From Asterella californica (Eukaryota; Streptophyta; Marchantiopsida; Marchantiales; Aytoniaceae): DNA of 64,000 bases. The position numbers and the translations under genes were made by a program. Location of the stretch: the NCBI GenBank assembly GCA_036924285.1, contig JAYKYS010000011.1, positions 5,146,001 through 5,210,000 on the forward strand, given 5' to 3'. Below the pieces are notes generated by a model, which worked only from the letters and a program-made list of their open reading frames with translations, did no database searches and was not told the DNA's origin. How positions within the stretch are numbered: position 1 is the first letter of the stretch; every line of letters starts with the position of its first letter. Below are positions 53,365-62,900 of this stretch, piece by piece.

Positions 53365-56300
53365 AGACACAACTCAGAGTGGCAACGTGGAATGTAAGAG
53401 GATTAGGGCATCCTAACAGTCTGAGGAGAATAAAGAAGTGGTGGAATGAGTGCGGAGGCCAACCGGATATATTAATGATCCAAGAACTGAAGATAAAGGA
53501 AGAGAAGACAATGTTTTGGTTAAGCCAAGTAGCAAAGACTGAGAATATCATAGTAGATTACACAGCTGAAGGTAGGGCAGGGTCGGCGTTAGTCATCCAC
53601 GACAGGTGGACAGGAGTGAAAGGGGACGGCTCTGTAGCATGGGCGCAGATACAAGCCACAGAAGGAGATTTCTATGCGGCATCCATATACGGACCAAATG
53701 ATAGAGGAAAAAGAGTTCTGTTATGGGATTGGCTCGGCAAATCTCTAGAAGAAGGAAAATGGATAATAGGCGGAGATTGGAATTCGGTGGAGACCCCAGT
53801 AGACAGTGTAGGTAGAACAGCTATTCAACACGGGTCGGAACGAAGAAAGTGGCAACATCTCAAATTCATCCTGGATCTAGAAGATGGAATGGCCATTTCA
53901 TCATCGCAGAAGGGGCCGTACTTCACGAGACAACAACAAGTAGGAAGCAGACTAGACCAAGCCAGACTAGATAGAATCTACATATCACAAAGGGGAGAGT
54001 GGCTAGAAGGAAGACCAACAATAATACACGATGGAAAGCAAGTGCTATCTGATCACCTGCCAATACTGACTTGGGAACTGAAATGGTCAAGGACAAAGGC
54101 AACACTGAGAAAAGGAGAGCAAGGGATAAAGAAGGAAAGAGCACAGAGGATGCAGAGACTAGAGATACTCGAAAGGAAAAAAATAAGTCTGGCGAGGAGC
54201 AGGTGCAACGTAGCAGACGAGGAACTTAAGGCATTGGAGCTGGAAATAGGGGCATTAGAGCGAGGGAAGGCTGAATACTGGAGGAAAATGAGTAAACTAA
54301 GATGGATAAGAGAAGGAGAGGCCCCGTCGAAGTTCTTCTTCGCCATCACCAAGGCAAAAAGAGTGAAAGAGTCGATCTCCGCCCTGAGGACAGAAGACGG
54401 AAACATGTTAATAGAAGGGAAGGACATCACGGAAGAAATTCACAAGTACTACCAAAGACTGTTCACCAGAGATGAGAGCACAGAACAAGCACAGCTGCAG
54501 AGAGAGAAGACTCTGGCCCTGATAAAAAACAAAGCGAGCAGAGAAGAGAACGAAGCCTTAACGAGGAGACCAACTAAAGAGGAAGTAAGAGGAGTAGTGG
54601 AGAGTCTGAAACAGGAAAAGACCCCAGGACTTGATGGGATGACGAGCGAAACCATCCAAACGATGTGGACGGAAATGGAAGAAGACTTCATGGCGGTGAT
54701 CCTCAAATACTGGGAAGAGCGAAGGATGACTTGGAAAATGGCTCAAGGGGTCATTAAGCTACTGCCCAAAGAAGGAGATCTAGAAGAATTGAAGAACTGG
54801 AGGCCGCTAACCATGCTATGCACAACGTACAAAATAATCAGCAAACTGCTAGCAAATAGACTCAGGGAAGTCACACCGTCACTGGTAGACAAAAGGCAGA
54901 AGGGTTTTATAAAAGGCAGATACATCGCAGACAACCTCCTTGCTTTCAGCTTAGGTAAAGAATGGGCTGAGAAAAACGATCTACAATCCATGTTCATCAA
55001 GTTAGATTTTGAAAAGGCCTATGACAGAGTAAGTCACACGTACCTATGGGAAACCATGAGGAGTATGAATTTAGATGATAACTTCATTCATTTAACCAAA
55101 GGGTTAGTTGAAGGGGCAACATCGAAAGTACATGTGAATGGCTACTTCACGGAGGACATAGCGCTACAAAGAGGGGTAAGACAGGGCTGTCCCTTGGCAC
55201 CTCTCTTATTTGCCTTGGCCTCACAACCGTTAATGTGTTTACTGGATGAAGCAGAAGAGAAAGGAGAACTGAAAGGGATCCCGCTAACGCAAAACAGAGA
55301 CAAGACATTACTCCACCAGCTGTTTGCAGATGATACGGGAATCAGCCTTGAAGCCTCAGCGGAGAACTTCAGGAACTTGCAAAAGGTGATCGAAGTGTAT
55401 GAGAAGGTATCAGGGGCAAAGCTGAACGTCATGAAATCGACGATTATACCGATAGCGATGGAAGAGGTTCCAGACTGGATGAACCAAACAGGGTGTCACA
55501 TAGTCAGGAAGAAGGAGACGGTGAGGTATCTAGGATACCCGATAGGCTGGCAGGTTACAGAAGAAGACCAAGCTCAGTATGTTATGGAAAAGATGGGGAA
55601 GAAATTAAGGAACTGGGCTTATAGGATGCTACCATTGGCAGGGAAGATAGTGGTGGCCAAGCATGTTCTGAGATCAATACCAACGCACATTCTGACTTGC
55701 TTAACCTTCAAGAAACCGATGATTGAAGCCATGGAAGGGTTATGCCGAAGATTTGTCTGGGGAGTTAACAAGGAAGGACAAGACAAAGTACCGATGATAG
55801 CATGGGAAGAATTTAAAAAGAAAAGGCGAGAAGGAGGAGCGGGGCTAATAACCTTCGACACACAACAAAAAGTTTTCAAAGCTAAACACTGCATCAGGTT
55901 TATCAGGGATGAAGCGGAGGACTGGATTCAAGTGGCTAAGAGACTAACAGAAACAAACAAAAGTGCTGGAAGATGGAGAAAGGAAAGAGCAGAATGGACA
56001 GCGCAGGAAACATGGCTGTTAACTACCCCACCCAAGGTGGCACGGGCAGGGGTGTACAATTCTCTCCGCAACCTGTGGTGTGAAATTAAGGGCCACCTTC
56101 AGCAAGACATCGCCAACAGAGTTCTTGGAAACAACACTACGGTACTACAATGTACGCTAATGGAAGAAAAGGCAGGGAGAATGACCCAGGAGATGGCAGA
56201 GAAAGTAAGGAAGCTGGCAAAAGAGAGCAAGGAAACCTCTATCGCTATGTTCAGGGACTGGTGCAACAGACAAGCGACAAGATGGGAAGAAGGCTCAGAA

Positions 56301-56624
56301 GAAGAAAAGGCGGTGAATGAATGGACAAAAAAGATTAGAGTTGAGGGACTGCACAGACACATTCATGAAGGGGAAGGATGGTTCTGGAAAGTCAAACAGA
56401 ATAAGAGAGTAGACGGGTGGGAAGTGACTACTCAAGACTGGAGGAACATGATAGAAGGAGATCACATACAGCAGACAAGACTAAACAATAAATGGGGGAG
56501 AGAAGACTCGACCACAGTCTGGAGGAAAAGGTGGAGGAAAATATGGGCAGCCCAGACACCTACGAGGGAAAAGACATGGATCTGGAAGGTAATGCAGCAA
56601 GGCTTCCAACGGCTCAGAGAATGA
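53361..56624 (+). CDS. LINE ORF2 protein: endonuclease and reverse transcriptase
   Basis: 1087 residues from the ATG at 53361. The N-terminal APE-type endonuclease shows VATWNVRGLGHP (7-18), an IQELK segment, GGDWNS with Asp139 and SDHLPIL near 231. RT follows, with WRPLTMLCTTYKI, the RQGCPLAPLLFALA block, and catalytic FADD at 655-658. The endonuclease nicks the target and RT copies the RNA from the nick. The frame stops at 56624, before the zf-RVT domain, which continues in the -1 frame from 56492. It was therefore probably one longer protein. Confidence 0.93.
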   Translation: MKTQLRVATWNVRGLGHPNSLRRIKKWWNECGGQPDILMIQELKIKEEKTMFWLSQVAKTENIIVDYTAEGRAGSALVIHDRWTGVKGDGSVAWAQIQATEGDFYAASIYGPNDRGKRVLLWDWLGKSLEEGKWIIGGDWNSVETPVDSVGRTAIQHGSERRKWQHLKFILDLEDGMAISSSQKGPYFTRQQQVGSRLDQARLDRIYISQRGEWLEGRPTIIHDGKQVLSDHLPILTWELKWSRTKATLRKGEQGIKKERAQRMQRLEILERKKISLARSRCNVADEELKALELEIGALERGKAEYWRKMSKLRWIREGEAPSKFFFAITKAKRVKESISALRTEDGNMLIEGKDITEEIHKYYQRLFTRDESTEQAQLQREKTLALIKNKASREENEALTRRPTKEEVRGVVESLKQEKTPGLDGMTSETIQTMWTEMEEDFMAVILKYWEERRMTWKMAQGVIKLLPKEGDLEELKNWRPLTMLCTTYKIISKLLANRLREVTPSLVDKRQKGFIKGRYIADNLLAFSLGKEWAEKNDLQSMFIKLDFEKAYDRVSHTYLWETMRSMNLDDNFIHLTKGLVEGATSKVHVNGYFTEDIALQRGVRQGCPLAPLLFALASQPLMCLLDEAEEKGELKGIPLTQNRDKTLLHQLFADDTGISLEASAENFRNLQKVIEVYEKVSGAKLNVMKSTIIPIAMEEVPDWMNQTGCHIVRKKETVRYLGYPIGWQVTEEDQAQYVMEKMGKKLRNWAYRMLPLAGKIVVAKHVLRSIPTHILTCLTFKKPMIEAMEGLCRRFVWGVNKEGQDKVPMIAWEEFKKKRREGGAGLITFDTQQKVFKAKHCIRFIRDEAEDWIQVAKRLTETNKSAGRWRKERAEWTAQETWLLTTPPKVARAGVYNSLRNLWCEIKGHLQQDIANRVLGNNTTVLQCTLMEEKAGRMTQEMAEKVRKLAKESKETSIAMFRDWCNRQATRWEEGSEEEKAVNEWTKKIRVEGLHRHIHEGEGWFWKVKQNKRVDGWEVTTQDWRNMIEGDHIQQTRLNNKWGREDSTTVWRKRWRKIWAAQTPTREKTWIWKVMQQGFQRLRE

Positions 56625-57223
56625 CAAGAATGCAGAAAGGGAACGGAATGTGCGCTAGATGTAACAGGGAAGCAGAAACATTTATGCACTGCTTCTGGGA
56701 GTGTAACAAAGCGCAACAGAAGTGGCAGCAGTGGTTCACGATTACTCAAGGTATGTACAACAGGGAAAGACAGCCGAGCACACTCACAGAAGCCATCGAT
56801 GAAGCTAACGAGGGAAGAAGAGCAATCAAACAGATAGGACTGACGGAAATCCTAACTCAAATCTGGTTAGAACGCAATGAAAAGGTATTCAAAAGACAGG
56901 AAAGGGACATACCGATGATAGTAACGATCTCCAACATTGAAAGGAAGGTCTCGGCACTTACCAGGGAGGGAGATCATGAATTGAAGCAGAAGGCGCAGAA
57001 GAAAAGAGAACAGGAGGCGAAGGAACTTGGCATTTTACGGACCAGATGCAGTAGCCCCTTCTATCGGCAACGCCTAGAAAGAATCAGAGCGAACGGGCAG
57101 GAACCTGCGAGAGGCGAAGAATCGGCGGAGAGAAGTCCCCCTACCGAGAATGCTGAGAGGCAAGAAGCCACCAACCGTAACAGCCAACATGTCAGAAGGG
57201 AGATGGAAAGCGAAGATCCATAA
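56492..57223 (+). CDS. LINE ORF2 C-terminal part with zf-RVT motif, in a shifted frame
   Basis: The open frame spans 56492-57223. The meaningful part starts around 56600, where it takes over from ORF2. CARCNREAETFMHCFWEC is the zinc-binding zf-RVT signature of plant LINE polyproteins, near 56650-56703. The remainder is helical and charged. The switch at about 56600-56624 fits a one-base deletion in this copy, or less likely a programmed -1 shift. Confidence 0.8.
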   Translation: MGERRLDHSLEEKVEENMGSPDTYEGKDMDLEGNAARLPTAQRMTRMQKGNGMCARCNREAETFMHCFWECNKAQQKWQQWFTITQGMYNRERQPSTLTEAIDEANEGRRAIKQIGLTEILTQIWLERNEKVFKRQERDIPMIVTISNIERKVSALTREGDHELKQKAQKKREQEAKELGILRTRCSSPFYRQRLERIRANGQEPARGEESAERSPPTENAERQEATNRNSQHVRREMESEDP

Positions 57224-57237
57224 GTACTGATTACTCT

Positions 57238-57876
57238 TTGATGGAAAAACGCGCAAGCACGGAGAGGAGAAAAATTGCAAATAAGGAAAGGCATGACAAG
57301 CGGGTTCGAAATCCCGATTTGAGCAGCGAGACCACTGCTGTGCGGGATACTGTTCGTAACAGAAAGGAGCGCAGACAGCAGGCCCCTGATCGTGATGACA
57401 AGCAGAAAGTGAACGATGATCGGCAAAGCAACAAAGCTGGTTACAGCAGAAATAGGAAGATCGAGAAGAAATTGCAGATTAGTGACGAGGGCAACATCGA
57501 GAGCAAGCACGCGAAGAAGAGCGCGCGTAGAAAGTGGAATGTCAAAAGACAGGAAGGCGCGGGTTACAAGTGCCAATGGAGCGGTAGCAAACGCAGCAGC
57601 TGCCGCGTGGCGAGCGAGGAGAGACATGGCAACGGTAGCAAGTTCAAGAAAGTGACGAGAGGTCACGATAATATTAAAGTGGAGGGTAGAAGAAGAAAAG
57701 CTAGTGAGAGTAGAAAGAGAGTGTTAAAGAGTAGAAGCGTTAACGAGACGACTGAGGCTGGTAGCCTCGAACACACTTGTACCAACCAGCCTAATTGGCT
57801 GAGTCACGAGGGGAGCGGGGTGGTTGCCCCCTTCCACCCTCGGTTAAGTAAACATTCCCGGCACCGTCCGGTTTCC

Positions 57877-57879
<3 letters not shown>
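57238..57879 (+). other. 213-codon basic frame in the LINE 3' region
   Basis: The frame starts ATGGAAAAACGC at 57241 (or 57238) and ends in TAA just before the A-tail. The sequence is rich in Lys, Arg, Ser and Glu without a recognised domain. Purine-rich LINE RNA tends to lack stops, so this may be chance. Confidence 0.25.
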
Positions 57880-57912
<33 letters not shown>

Positions 57913-57926
57913 GAAAAAAAAAGAAA
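57880..57926 (+). other. A-rich tail of the LINE
   Basis: Runs of A with interspersed G. It marks the 3' end of the retrotransposed RNA. Confidence 0.9.
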
Positions 57927-57937
57927 GGCTGCTTCGG

Positions 57938-57961
57938 CCCCATTTTCGCTATCTACATGCA
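57938..57961. repeat. 3' target-site duplication of the LINE
   Basis: Matches 50867-50890 with one C/T difference. Eleven bases (57927-57937) separate it from the A-tail. Confidence 0.85.
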
Positions 57962-57971
57962 GTGAAGCCTG

Positions 57972-58061
57972 CAGAAAACTTCTTCCTCAGTCCCCCGTGG
58001 CAACAGTCGATCTTCGCCGGTCCCCCGAAGTCGAAAATATCTTCCTCAGTCCCCTAACCGG
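57972..58061. repeat. Left arm of an inverted repeat
   Basis: Contains CTTCCTCAGTCCCCC and CCCCCGAAGTCG. It is the approximate reverse complement of 59864-59958. It might be a terminal region of a DNA element, but no transposase is seen. Confidence 0.55.
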
Positions 58062-59433
58062 ATGCCAGCGGTTTCGGTTCCCGGCTGTTCCGGTTTAGGT
58101 TGAATCGCAGCCGAAGAGCGACTGCGTGGGCACGGGCACGAGCAATGTAATGAGAAATCAATATTAGAAACATGAAAGTGATGAGTGATATGAGTGAATC
58201 GCTGAACCGAGTGATACGCTGTCTAAGGGTTGACTAGTCCAGACTCAAGGAAACTGAGTTCGGCCAGAGGCGAAACAAACGAGCAAATTAAAGTAGAACC
58301 GATGAATGGAAAGATATGCGAGAATTCTAGAGCAGAACCGCCGGATCAACCATCCCCACTCGCGATCGATCAAGTGCATGCACCTGCGACGAACTCAGAG
58401 TTACAAGAGCGTGCGCACTTGAAAGTCAAGGTTCAAGGTCGGGTCTAGGCCACATACCACACCAGTTTAAACTTGAGCCAAAAGGTTTCCATAACAGATT
58501 TCGTGCTAAAATGGCAGGTGATAAACTAGTAATCAGATAGCTCAGCGAGCTAGTCTGCTCGCTCAGTTGAGTAACCAGACAGCTCAGGGAGCAGACTAGC
58601 AAAATAAGATCTGGACAAGCCAAGTAAGATGAAAGCTAAGCCATTCGATAAACTGACAGTTAAGTAACCATATAGTTCAGCAAGCACACTTGTAAGCCTT
58701 GTACGATGCGAGCTCAGCCAAATGAGAGGAAAGTTATATTACTTTTCAGTATGCAAATCATGAATATGCTACATTACGTGTCTTTGGAACCACATGCATA
58801 TCTCTTCTTCGTACATTTTTATTATTGTTTGAAGAGATTCAAGAAAAGACCAAAAGAAACGAGATTCATTGTGAGTAATTGAGTGCTGTTCAGTCTTCAT
58901 CTTGGTAAGAGACAGTAGAAGGATAGACCCGGTTTCTGAAAGTTCACTGGAACTGACGACTATCATGGTTAGAAATGATCAGCTGGCTGGACCTTAGAAC
59001 ACCTCAAGATGTCATAGCGAGGCACAGACGGATTTGAGGAAGCACGATGCGAGCACTACGCGCCTCACGTCCAATCGCATGCGAGCTGTACCGAAGTTCG
59101 TGCTTGTACATGCGAAATTTTGTTGCCTGCAATATACCGGTACATTACATGCATTCATAACTTACTCACGTCTTCACCAGAACTTCTAGTTCTGCATCGA
59201 TCAGAATTTCAGGTAGACGCCAAGACTTCTCTGGTGTTCTTAGTTCTCTTTATGTGCACGGTAGCTTTGTTGTTTCCGCGTGGGAGAGATTGTGATTTCT
59301 TAGTGTTTTGGACTGTAGGCGCTGCGGTACCACACCATATGATCTTTATTAACAAGGTCGCTTCTACCTGCATTTTACTATTGAGCGTGGAGTCAGGTAT
59401 TCGTAGCAATCTTGGAAAGGAATATCGACACAC
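58062..59433. other. Non-genic interval inside the inverted arms
   Basis: No recognised coding region. A 72-codon frame at 58230-58448 and a 111-codon frame at 59120-59455 have no motif. A 25-bp sequence around GTAACCAGACAGCTCAG occurs three times (about 58529, 58570, 58664). An 11-bp inverted pair lies at 58549-58559 and 58590-58600. Confidence 0.45.
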
Positions 59434-59677
59434 TCAGAGAACTATCTGGTTTTGAGATATTTCAACTCTCAGTTGACGGGTGCAGTCTTCTGCGCGATCT
59501 CGCGCGGAGACTGCACCCGTCAACTCGTTCCTGGTGACTCATTATTACAGCTACTACGTACTATCATTTCGATCACCTGAGACGTAGTTATTGATTAACC
59601 ACAGTCGTAACCTGCTCCCCAACCGGTAGAGGACTGAGGAAGACATTTTCGACTTCGGGGGACTCGCGAAGATCGAT
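59434..59677. repeat. Tandem unit 1 (244 bp) with strong hairpin
   Basis: It begins CAGAGAACTATCTGG and ends GCGAAGATCGAT, and is repeated immediately downstream with few changes. A hairpin with an 18-bp perfect stem lies at 59471-59525. Confidence 0.85.
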
Positions 59678-59920
59678 CAGAGAACTATCTGGTTTTGAGA
59701 TATTTCAACTCTCAGTTGACGGGTGCAGTCTTCTGCGCGGTCTCGCGCGGAGACTGCACCCGTCAACTCGTTCTTGGTGACCCATTATTACAGCTACTAC
59801 GTACTATCATTTCGATCACCTGAGTCGTAGTTATTGATTAACCACAGTAGTAACATGCTCCCCAACCGGTAGAGGACTGAGGAAGACATTTCCGACTTCG
59901 GGGGACCCGCGAAGATCGAT
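59678..59920. repeat. Tandem unit 2 with strong hairpin
   Basis: Second copy of the unit. The hairpin is at 59714-59768; its stem is unchanged and its loop differs by one base. Confidence 0.85.
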
Positions 59921-59958
59921 CTTTTAGAGCCACGGGGGACTGAGGAAGAAGTTTTCTG
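59864..59958. repeat. Right arm of the inverted repeat
   Basis: Approximate reverse complement of 57972-58061. It overlaps the end of tandem unit 2 and extends past it to GTTTTCTG. Confidence 0.55.
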
Positions 59959-62900
59959 GTGAAGCCTGGCGACTGGAATGGCGAATAAGGAGTGTGCCGG
60001 TGCTCGTACGGAGTGGAACAGCATTCCGGAAAGACACACTCCTTTTCCTTTTTGCTACTCCTTTCTACTGCGTGCCTTACCTGTTGACCCGACGGTTGGC
60101 AGCTAGCACATGGGACGGATTCATTCCAAGTCCACTGTCAACATATTCATAATTTCCATAAGCTGTTGTTCCTGCAGATCTGATGATTTCTCATGTCAAG
60201 TGTTGCCCCACACCGCGACTGAAAATTTGCAGACATGAGGTTCACCGAACTTCTTGGTCGTTAGAAGTCAATCCCTTCAATCTGCCGTAGATTGAAGCTG
60301 AATAGCTATAACTGCGGTGGAGGCGCCGTAGCTTGAGGCGACCTGAAGGTCGGGAAGGAACCACATCTTTGAAGAACTTTGAAGAACCTCAGTTGTCAAA
60401 CTGCAGTGTTCAAAGCCCTTGTACGGAAGGACTTCCGTACACTTATGGGATATACTTTCCAGTTCCGGGAAGTGTGTGTAAAGCGGGAGGCAGGCAGCTT
60501 CCTTTCCTTTCTTATGGGTTCTTCAGACTCTAACTCTAAACAGACATAGGAAGTTGGGAACACTGACAACTGCTCCATGTCGGACTCGCACAGACCAAAG
60601 TCCTTGTCTTGCTTCGATAGCCTTTCACAAGAATCCAATCTCGTAGCCGCATACGGCACTTCTTGTTTCAGTTCTTGCATCTGGAAGTATCAAAAAGAAG
60701 TTTAGGGAAGGCTATAGGAAGCGAATGGGATATTGTGGTAATTTGTGAATGTTTTCCTGTCTCCAGTTCATAAGAGATTATCATAAACTCCAGAAAAACT
60801 TGAATGAGTTTTCGTAGTTCCTGCAGGAACTGGTTATCCAATAATACATACAATTATTTCCGTAAATTTACTATGGCAGTTTAGTGTTTTCCCATTCCCT
60901 TGAGTTTAGTTACTTTTGGGGAGCGTGCATACAATATTAGGAGGTGAATGTTATACGTGCTCAATTAGATTCAGCAAAAGTTAAAGAAAAGCGGGGCGCT
61001 AGTTTTCCGGTACTGAAACTCCGCGTGCGGATGCGGAACCAAACGGCTACGACAAGGTTGGCGGAAGAAGGTGAAGACGTCCGCTAACCTTCTCGACAAA
61101 GAAGGAAGTCGGCTGCCCGGAATCCGGACGACAGTCGATGCTGATCTTGCGTCCGGGTTATTTGAGGGTTTTTCTTGTATATTCCTATTTTCCAAAGTTG
61201 AACTAGAACGTACCGAAAGTGATCTAATTTACTTCTACATCGCTTTCTCGACGAGAGTAAAATAAGCAAGAGGTTTTCCGGTTTTTGATCGATATCATGA
61301 GCAGTCTTTGCCACTGTGGATACTGTACTGTAAACTGTTATCTCATATCCAGAGATTTATTTGAACCTATCTCTAATACTTCACCCCTCTTAACGTTCTT
61401 CTTAACATTACGTGATTTGATCACACTCTTGACTGGCTACAACCCGTTCACTAGGTCAAAATAGCAAGTCATCAGAATACGAGAAGTGCATATTAATCGT
61501 CAACCATATATATTGAAAAATTTAATTAAAATAATTTTATAACAGATTATCAATCCATATTATTTCTTATTTGATTTAGTGTAGTGTTTTTACATAACGA
61601 TCAACTTGCTAAATCTCTTTTGTCAATTAGGGGTGCAGTCAAATAACGCAAAGTCAAGAGAGGTGAGGTCAAGTCCTACAAACGTATTAGAGGTGGAGTC
61701 AAGTAAATTTCTATCTCAGATCATATACAATACTCGTATTAGAGTGTGGCAAGCGCATTGCAAGAGGACCGGAAAAGAGTGATTCTTTGGAGGCGGTTGA
61801 TTATGGTTATTTTTCTTAGTATGTGGCTAGGTTGGAGCTAATGGAGAACTTTGATTTAATTCATTTCTCGCAAGTTCTATGCTCTTATGAATATTTTCAT
61901 CAAGAATATTGTATATTTAATGGCTAAATAAATCTCTTGTCTAACATCAAATTCACATAATAAGGTACTGTGGATAACCTGGAGTACTATTCACACTGGG
62001 AGGTATTGTATAACCTGTCTTTGATTGGTATCAAAACAAGAAACTCCGCTTGCAAGGGACTAATGGACTATGCGTTAGCAATTTATCCGGATCAATCTTC
62101 TTTTCTCTTTTCTGATTTTCACAATTATTCCATCAGGCAACTCTCGCTAATTCTTTTCTTTTTCTGCTTTTCATCACAACTGCATCCTTCCGTTCTGTTA
62201 CAAGACAAAACATCTTCCTTTTCGATTTTGAGAATTGACGTATAGCTATTCTATCGCATAGCAACAAGTAGTTCCTCCATGTTCAGATGCAAGAGGTATT
62301 AGTTTGTATCTCATTTATCATCAAATAGAAATACTTCTATTTGTTCATGTATATTATTTTTTAATTTATTTTTATTTAAAAATGAAATAGATGATATAAG
62401 GTCTGATGATAGAATCGAATGATAGACGATGGACATAACTTTGAATCAATGTCTCAAAAGCACATAGAAGCTAGAAGACATGGACAAACTTGAGAACCCT
62501 ATCTGTTTTTTAGAGTTCATAGATTTTATTACCTTAAGACTAGAGAGATACGCATATCTACCGAGAGGGTAAACATCAATACCCAGGTGTGCAGACGACC
62601 AAGTATGTTTTTGAAGAGAAATCACTCTAATAATTTCTATTGAACCCGACCGAGCAGAGTAAGACAGCATATCCAATCCTTAAGCGCAAGGTCCGAACAC
62701 CAGAACCCTCCTGAAAGAGGACCGGAGTCTAACCGTTATCTGTAGGATAAGAACCGTCACTAATACCCATGGAGCTAATGCTCGGGGGTACTAGACTACT
62801 TTTATACATAGATTTATAAATTTAGTTGTTTAAATTCAATATATTAAAATTTTAAAAAGTTCCCAGTTTGTCTCTTCTTCTTTCACATGGATTCTTCCGA

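Larger units (their letters stand above)
50891..57926 (+). mobile_element. L1-type LINE, near full length
   Basis: A roughly 7-kb element with a 5' leader, ORF1, a linker frame, ORF2 (endonuclease and RT), a frame-shifted zf-RVT end, a 3' region and an A-rich tail at 57880-57926. Flanking 24-bp duplications agree with target-primed reverse transcription. ORF1 and most of ORF2 are open, so the insertion is fairly recent. Confidence 0.93.

Noticed and set aside
52570..53370. Long minus-strand ORFs opposite the LINE (up to 198 codons)
   Set aside because: They are hydrophobic shadows of the purine-rich LINE coding strand, with no motif.
57290..57335. tRNA-like B box (GGTTCGAAATCCC)
   Set aside because: There is one extra base compared with the B-box consensus and no A box or cloverleaf around it.
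62446..62790. Possible organellar insertion or solo LTR
   Set aside because: The text looks unlike the surrounding DNA and has an AATAAAA-like signal on the minus strand, but I could not match it to a known plastid, mitochondrial or LTR sequence and found no paired ends.
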